The notes under the pieces: generated by a model | Told to the model about the DNA's origin: nothing | The model's database searches: none | Seen by the model: only the letters and a program-made list of their open reading frames with translations | Shown here: piece after piece, positions 31,292 through 35,321 of the stretch | Layout of the letters: every line of letters starts with the position of its first letter | Position numbering within the stretch: the stretch's first letter is position 1 | Position numbers and translations under genes: made by a program | NCBI GenBank assembly: GCA_025964695.1 | Contig: JAOPYK010000198.1 | Span: 1 to 35,321 of the forward strand | Direction of reading: 5' to 3' | DNA length: 35,321 nucleotides | Origin: Streptosporangiaceae bacterium | GTDB lineage: Bacteria; Actinomycetota; Actinomycetes; Streptosporangiales; Streptosporangiaceae

Positions 31292-34200
31292 ATGCTCCGA
31301 TGGCCCGCGCGACGGCAAAGGCGCGCGTCCCTCGTGGCCGGCTCGGCGATCGTCGCCCTGTCCGCCGCGGCTCTCTATCCGGTCACCGCCGCCTCGGCCG
31401 CTCCCCCGCCGTCACCGGGACAGCTGTCCGCGACCCAGGCCGCCGGCCTGGCGAAGGGCAATCAGAAAGGGGTGATCGTGCTGCTGAAGAACCAGCATCC
31501 CGAGGCGCCCCCGAGAACGGCCACAAATGCCCGTAAGGCCGCGGTGAAGGGCGACCAGAGCCCGTATCTGAAAGAGCTCAAGCAGGTCGGGGCGACCAAC
31601 GTCAAAACGTACACCCTGGTCAACGGGTTCTCCGCGCACGTCAGCGCCGCCGAGGCTGCGCGGCTCGCCGCCGACCCGCAGGTCGCCTCGGTCTCGCCGG
31701 AGCGCGTCTACACTCTGCCGAGGCAGGACGGCTCGGTGACCAAGACGACGCCCAAGCCCGCGGGCGCGAAGTCAACGGGCAAGGCCGGCACCGCGCCCGG
31801 TATCTGCCCGGCGAACCCGGCCAAGCCGCTGCTCGAGCCCGAGGCCCTGCAGCTGAGCCACACCGCGTACGACGACCCCGCCGTCCCGCAGGCGCAGACC
31901 CTGGCCACCGGCAAGGGCGTCAAAGTCGCCTTCCTCGCGGACGGGGCGGACGTCAACAACCCCGACTTCATCCGGACAGACGGCTCCCATGTGTTCGTCG
32001 ACTACCAGAACTTCGGCGGAAACGGCGACCAGAGCGACGGGCGGGAGTCCTTCGGCGACGCCTCCTCCCTCGCCGCGCAGGGCCGGCACGTGTACGACCT
32101 CTCCGAGTACGCCTCCCCGGGAGCACCGCTGCCCAAGGGCTGTACGGTCCGGATCCGCGGCATGGCCCCGGACGTTTCACTGGTCGGCATCAACCTCTCC
32201 GGCCCGGTGCCCTTCTTCACCAACTCGACCATCGTCGAGGCCATCGACTACGCCGTGACCCAGCAGAACGTCGACATCGTCAACGAGTCGCTCGGCGGCC
32301 TGGGCCTGCCCAGCACCCTGGACAACCCGGTCGTCGCCGCCAATGACGCCGCCGTGGCGTCGGGCGTGACCGTCGTGGCCTCCACCGGAGACCAAGGCCC
32401 CACCGGCACCGTCGGCTCTCCGGCGATGGACCCGAAGATCATCGCGGCCGGCGGATCCACCGCCTTGCGTGCGCTGGCGCAGACCTCGTGGGGCGGATTC
32501 CCGCTCTCCAACGGGCACTGGGTGAGCAACAACATCTCCTCGTTCGCCTCGGCGGGAACCACCCAGCTGGGCCGTGCGCCCGACCTCGTCGCCCCCGCCG
32601 AACGTGGCTGGGCGACGTGCAGCAAGAACACCACGCTGTACACCGGCTGCAAGACCTACGACGGCAGGCCGACGGACATCTTCCCGTTCGGCGGCACCAG
32701 TGAGTCCTCACCGCTGATCGCGGGTGAGGCAGCCCTGGTGATTCAGGCTTACAAGCAGGCGCACCACGGCGTACGGCCGACGCCCGCGCTGGTCAAGCGG
32801 CTTCTCACGTCGACCGCCACGGACCTCGGTCTGCCCAGCGACGAACAGGGTGCCGGCGAGTTCAACGCCTACGCCGCGGTCCGCGCCGCGCTCTCCTGGA
32901 AGGACGGGAACGGCTCCCCTGCCCCGCAGGGCGACGCGCTGGTGCTGAACAAGACCCAGCTGCTCGAGTCCGCGCCGGCCGGCTCGACCGTGCACGACAC
33001 GTTCTCCGTCACCAACACCTCCAACCAGAACCAGACGGTGTCGGCCCGCGGCCGTACGCTCGGCGGTGCCTTCTCCAACGACCACGGCACCCTCACCCTG
33101 GACTCCACCAAACCGGGACTGCCGACCTTCTTCGACGGCCACTACACCCCCGGTGACCGGGTCTACCTCACCCGTACCTTCACCGTGCCGCCGGGCGCCG
33201 ACTACCTGTCGGCGTCCATCGCCTATCCGAGCGGAGGATCGGCGACCCGGAACTCCGAGCCGCAGATCACCCTGCTCGATCCGAACAAGACCTTCACCGC
33301 CGAGTCGTACACGTCGGCGGGCAGCGGGTTCGGGCGGGTCGACGTGCACAACCCGGTCCCCGGTACCTGGACCGAGGTCTTCGCGACCGCGGCCACCGGC
33401 GGCTTCAAGGGGAAGATCGCCTTCGACCTGACCACCCAGAAGTACAAGCCGTACGGCACCGTCACGCCCGCGTCGCGCATCCTCAAGCCCGGCCAGTCCG
33501 GGACCTTCCAGGTGTCCGGCAGAGCCGGCGACGCCGCCGGTGACCTGGCTGCGGCCATCCAGCTCGACACCCCGAAACACCTCCGGCTGGCGATGCCGCT
33601 CACCGTCCGGTCGGTCATCACCAAGGACCATAACGGCGGCAGGTTCAGCGGAGTGCTGAGCGGTGCCAACGGCGGTCCCGGCACCCAGCAGTACAAGGGG
33701 TACTACCTGGACGTCCCGGCCGGTCGGCACGACCTGTCGCTCAACGTCCACCTGCAGAATCCCAACACGGTCGTCTACGGCACGCTGGTGGATCCGTCGG
33801 GCCAGCCCCTCGCCCTGACCAGCGATGTCTTCACCGATCCCGCGGGCAACCAGTCGCTCACGGGATCCCTGCAGATGTTCCGGGCAAAGCCGGCGGCCGG
33901 TCGCTGGCTGCTCGTCCTCTCGCAGCTCAACCCGGCCAACGGGACAGAGGTCAAGGCGCCCTTCACCGGGCGCCTGCAGTTCGACACCGTGTCGGTCAAG
34001 GCGACCGGCCTGCCGAACAATTCGCACACCGTCCTGCCCGCGGGCAAGCCGGTGACCACGACGGTCACCGTGAAGAACACCGGCAACACCCCGGAGCTGT
34101 TCTTCACCGACGGCCGGCTCTCCGGGCAGTACGCCGACCTGCCGCTGATCTCGCCGAACCCGACCACCGGGGTCCCGCTGGGCAACGTGGGCGGCTTCGT

Positions 34201-34696
34201 CTTCTGGCCGGTGCCGACCCAGACCACCGGTCTCACCTTCACCGGCACTTCCACGATTCCGATCCAGCTCGATGCCGGCTTCAACGACCCGTCCTACTAC
34301 GGGCCGCCCAACGGCAACACCGCCACGGTCACGGTCACCGGCTCCCCGCTCGCCCAGGGCGGCTGGGTCAGTGATGCGACCATCTACGGGCCGACCGGAG
34401 GCACCGTGCACCACGAGACCGTGAACCTCACGGCGACCGCGCACACCATGGTCTTCGACTCCGGGCTCACCTCGTCCACCGGTGACATCTGGCTGAAGTC
34501 GGTCAGCGGCACCGCCCCGGCCTTCACGCCCATCGCGATCCAGCCAGGGCAGACCGGCACCATCACGGTCACCCTCACCCCGACCGCCGCGAAGGGCACG
34601 GTCGTCCGCGGCAACCTCTACGTGGACGACTTCAACACCTTCGGCGGCGACGGAGACGAACTGTCCGCCCTCCCCTACACCTACACCGTCGGCTGA
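31292..34696 (+). CDS. secreted S8-family serine peptidase (subtilase) with I9 propeptide
   Basis: The 1134-residue protein has a signal peptide (cleavage probably after TAASA), an I9-type propeptide (about 60-145, GVIVLLKNQH...VNGFSAHVSAAEA) and a catalytic domain with D217 (LADGADV), H266 (QGRHVYD) and S470 (GGTSESSP). A long beta-rich C-terminal half of about 600 residues follows, with repeated CARDB/FN3-like strands (TVTVKNTGNTPELFF). The oxyanion position that is Asn in classical subtilisins reads STGDQG, with D367, as in sedolisins. It should be an extracellular endopeptidase matured by propeptide removal. It is monocistronic, ending at a strong terminator. GAGGTG lies six bases before the ATG. 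Confidence 0.93.
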   Translation: MLRWPARRQRRASLVAGSAIVALSAAALYPVTAASAAPPPSPGQLSATQAAGLAKGNQKGVIVLLKNQHPEAPPRTATNARKAAVKGDQSPYLKELKQVGATNVKTYTLVNGFSAHVSAAEAARLAADPQVASVSPERVYTLPRQDGSVTKTTPKPAGAKSTGKAGTAPGICPANPAKPLLEPEALQLSHTAYDDPAVPQAQTLATGKGVKVAFLADGADVNNPDFIRTDGSHVFVDYQNFGGNGDQSDGRESFGDASSLAAQGRHVYDLSEYASPGAPLPKGCTVRIRGMAPDVSLVGINLSGPVPFFTNSTIVEAIDYAVTQQNVDIVNESLGGLGLPSTLDNPVVAANDAAVASGVTVVASTGDQGPTGTVGSPAMDPKIIAAGGSTALRALAQTSWGGFPLSNGHWVSNNISSFASAGTTQLGRAPDLVAPAERGWATCSKNTTLYTGCKTYDGRPTDIFPFGGTSESSPLIAGEAALVIQAYKQAHHGVRPTPALVKRLLTSTATDLGLPSDEQGAGEFNAYAAVRAALSWKDGNGSPAPQGDALVLNKTQLLESAPAGSTVHDTFSVTNTSNQNQTVSARGRTLGGAFSNDHGTLTLDSTKPGLPTFFDGHYTPGDRVYLTRTFTVPPGADYLSASIAYPSGGSATRNSEPQITLLDPNKTFTAESYTSAGSGFGRVDVHNPVPGTWTEVFATAATGGFKGKIAFDLTTQKYKPYGTVTPASRILKPGQSGTFQVSGRAGDAAGDLAAAIQLDTPKHLRLAMPLTVRSVITKDHNGGRFSGVLSGANGGPGTQQYKGYYLDVPAGRHDLSLNVHLQNPNTVVYGTLVDPSGQPLALTSDVFTDPAGNQSLTGSLQMFRAKPAAGRWLLVLSQLNPANGTEVKAPFTGRLQFDTVSVKATGLPNNSHTVLPAGKPVTTTVTVKNTGNTPELFFTDGRLSGQYADLPLISPNPTTGVPLGNVGGFVFWPVPTQTTGLTFTGTSTIPIQLDAGFNDPSYYGPPNGNTATVTVTGSPLAQGGWVSDATIYGPTGGTVHHETVNLTATAHTMVFDSGLTSSTGDIWLKSVSGTAPAFTPIAIQPGQTGTITVTLTPTAAKGTVVRGNLYVDDFNTFGGDGDELSALPYTYTVG

Positions 34697-34747
34697 TCCA
34701 CCTACGCCCGATCCACCTCCGCCCGATCCCGATCCCCGATCCCCGCG

Positions 34748-34776
34748 GCCCCGGAGCACGCTTTGTGCTTCGGGGC
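34748..34776 (+). terminator. strong terminator after the subtilase
   Basis: GCCCCGGAGCAC and GTGCTTCGGGGC pair over 12 positions (one G-U) around a 5-base loop. It lies 52 bases after the subtilase stop. Confidence 0.8.
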
Positions 34777-34812
34777 CTCAGGCCTGTGTCAACCGCCGAC
34801 CCCTGGCCCATC

Positions 34813-35150
34813 ACGATGTTGTCCAGTCCCCCCGGGAAGGCGAACAGCACGACATCACGCACAAGCCCGGGGCCACCACACAGGCTCGCTTCATGACGTG
34901 GTCCGAACCCCCCGGGAAGGCGGACCGAACAACATCATGCGCAAGATCCGCGAGCTCGGGGCCATGACGTTGTCCGACCCCCCGGGAAGGCGAACAGCAC
35001 AACATCACGCGCAAGATCCGCGAGCTCGGGGCCATGATGTTGTCCGGTGCCCCTGAGAAGGTGGATGGAGCGACATCAGGGACAAGGCGGCCGCGGGCTC
35101 GGGCCATGATGTTGTCGGGCCCCGGGGAGGGGGAGGGAACAATGTCGTGG
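34813..35150. repeat. about five 62-72 bp tandem repeats with internal dyad
   Basis: Units run 34813-34874, 34893-34963, 34964-35033, 35034-35105 and a partial one from 35106. Units 2 and 3 are nearly identical. The consensus begins ATGAYGTTGTCCG, then CCCCCCGGGAAGGCG and CACAACATCAYGC, and ends GAGCTCGGGGCC. Within a unit, GATGTTGT and ACAACATC are complementary across about 25 bases, so each copy can fold into a hairpin; several changes in the diverged copies replace A-U by G-U pairs. The unit lengths are not multiples of three, arguing against coding. The array ends about 35 bases before the next gene. Confidence 0.85.
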
Positions 35151-35183
35151 ACGACTCATGGACCGGATTGCATGGAGGATGAC

Positions 35184-35321
35184 ATGATGTCGAATCAGCG
35201 CTTAGCTCGGGCGCTGGAGGCGATGCGTAGCCGGGATGCCAATCTCAGAGAAGATGGGTTCTATTTCCTGCGCGAACACGCCGACACTAACGTGGACGAG
35301 CTCCTCGCGGAGATCGAGAAG
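35184..35321 (+). CDS. partial small helical protein, possibly HEAT-repeat-like
   Basis: The first 46 codons of a gene run off the window: MMSNQRLARALEAMRS, then RDANLREDGFYFLREHADTNVDELLAEIEK. The pattern of two amphipathic helices with D-x-x-x-R-E-x-A/G resembles one HEAT repeat, as in small HEAT proteins of actinomycetes, but one repeat is weak evidence. GGAGG at 35174-35178 favours ATG 35184 or 35187; ATG 35172 is in the same frame but precedes that site. Its immediate upstream region is the tandem repeat array. Confidence 0.6.
   Translation, partial: MMSNQRLARALEAMRSRDANLREDGFYFLREHADTNVDELLAEIEK

Noticed and set aside
32708-34759. 683-residue minus-strand open frame opposite the subtilase
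   Set aside because: Its composition is Gly/Arg/Val-rich without domain structure, and it mirrors the codon pattern of the subtilase. It is an antisense shadow.
34813-35150. CRISPR array
   Set aside because: The copies are contiguous, with no unique spacers of constant length between short identical repeats, and there are no cas genes.

Overview
The window is high-GC actinomycete DNA. It shows frequent GTG starts, purine-rich Shine-Dalgarno sites, GTGA/ATGA operon overlaps, promoters resembling Streptomyces sigma-B sites, an XRE/MmyB-type regulator, a DUF397 remnant and an F420/LLM-type remnant. A filamentous actinomycete, perhaps of the Streptosporangiales, is a reasonable but low-confidence guess. 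It looks like an ordinary chromosome arm. I saw no phage, transposase, CRISPR array or intact RNA gene.

Layout. 0-2.5 kb: a PF10118 ferritin-like metalloprotein and a membrane Ser/Thr kinase. 2.45-2.95 kb: a gene graveyard (tRNA-like 3' end, tail of an F5/8C-like domain, SDR fragment). 2.95-4.8 kb: a GH15 glucoamylase/trehalase-like enzyme. 4.85-6.95 kb: an apparent promoter with a perfect palindrome, a leader with mini-ORFs, then a TmpA/TmpB-type dioxygenase plus HD-oxygenase pair, predicted to oxidatively cleave an organophosphonate C-P bond. 7.1-11.2 kb: a class B penicillin-binding protein, a DUF72 protein, an aldo/keto reductase and a WD40 remnant. 11.2-15.2 kb (minus): a Zn alcohol dehydrogenase with a SRPBCC protein, then a CYTH-CHAD protein. 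15.3-19.1 kb: a three-subunit molybdenum hydroxylase in the order large-medium-small, behind a sigma-B-like promoter. 19.1-23.5 kb: regulator-rich DNA, with MarR facing an NTF2-like gene and an LLM remnant, a TetR plus AurF-like diiron oxygenase operon, and an XRE/MmyB regulator facing an aldo/keto reductase remnant. 23.5-27.7 kb: a secreted DUF1996 protein divergent from cydAB. 27.8-30.8 kb: a creatininase-family amidohydrolase and a type III glutamine synthetase behind a perfect 20-bp palindrome, with a convergent TetR gene. 30.8-35.3 kb: a DUF397 fragment, a large secreted subtilase, a strong terminator, about five 70-bp dyad-containing tandem repeats, and the start of a possible HEAT-like gene.

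Two themes stand out. The first is small catabolic modules with visible operators: tmpAB, the aurF-like operon, and creatininase-glnT. The second is repeated gene decay: at least six fragments of recognisable families lie in intergenic DNA, in one case beside an apparently intact regulator and operator. The best candidates for under-described biology are the tmpAB locus, the creatininase-glnT unit and the terminal repeat array.
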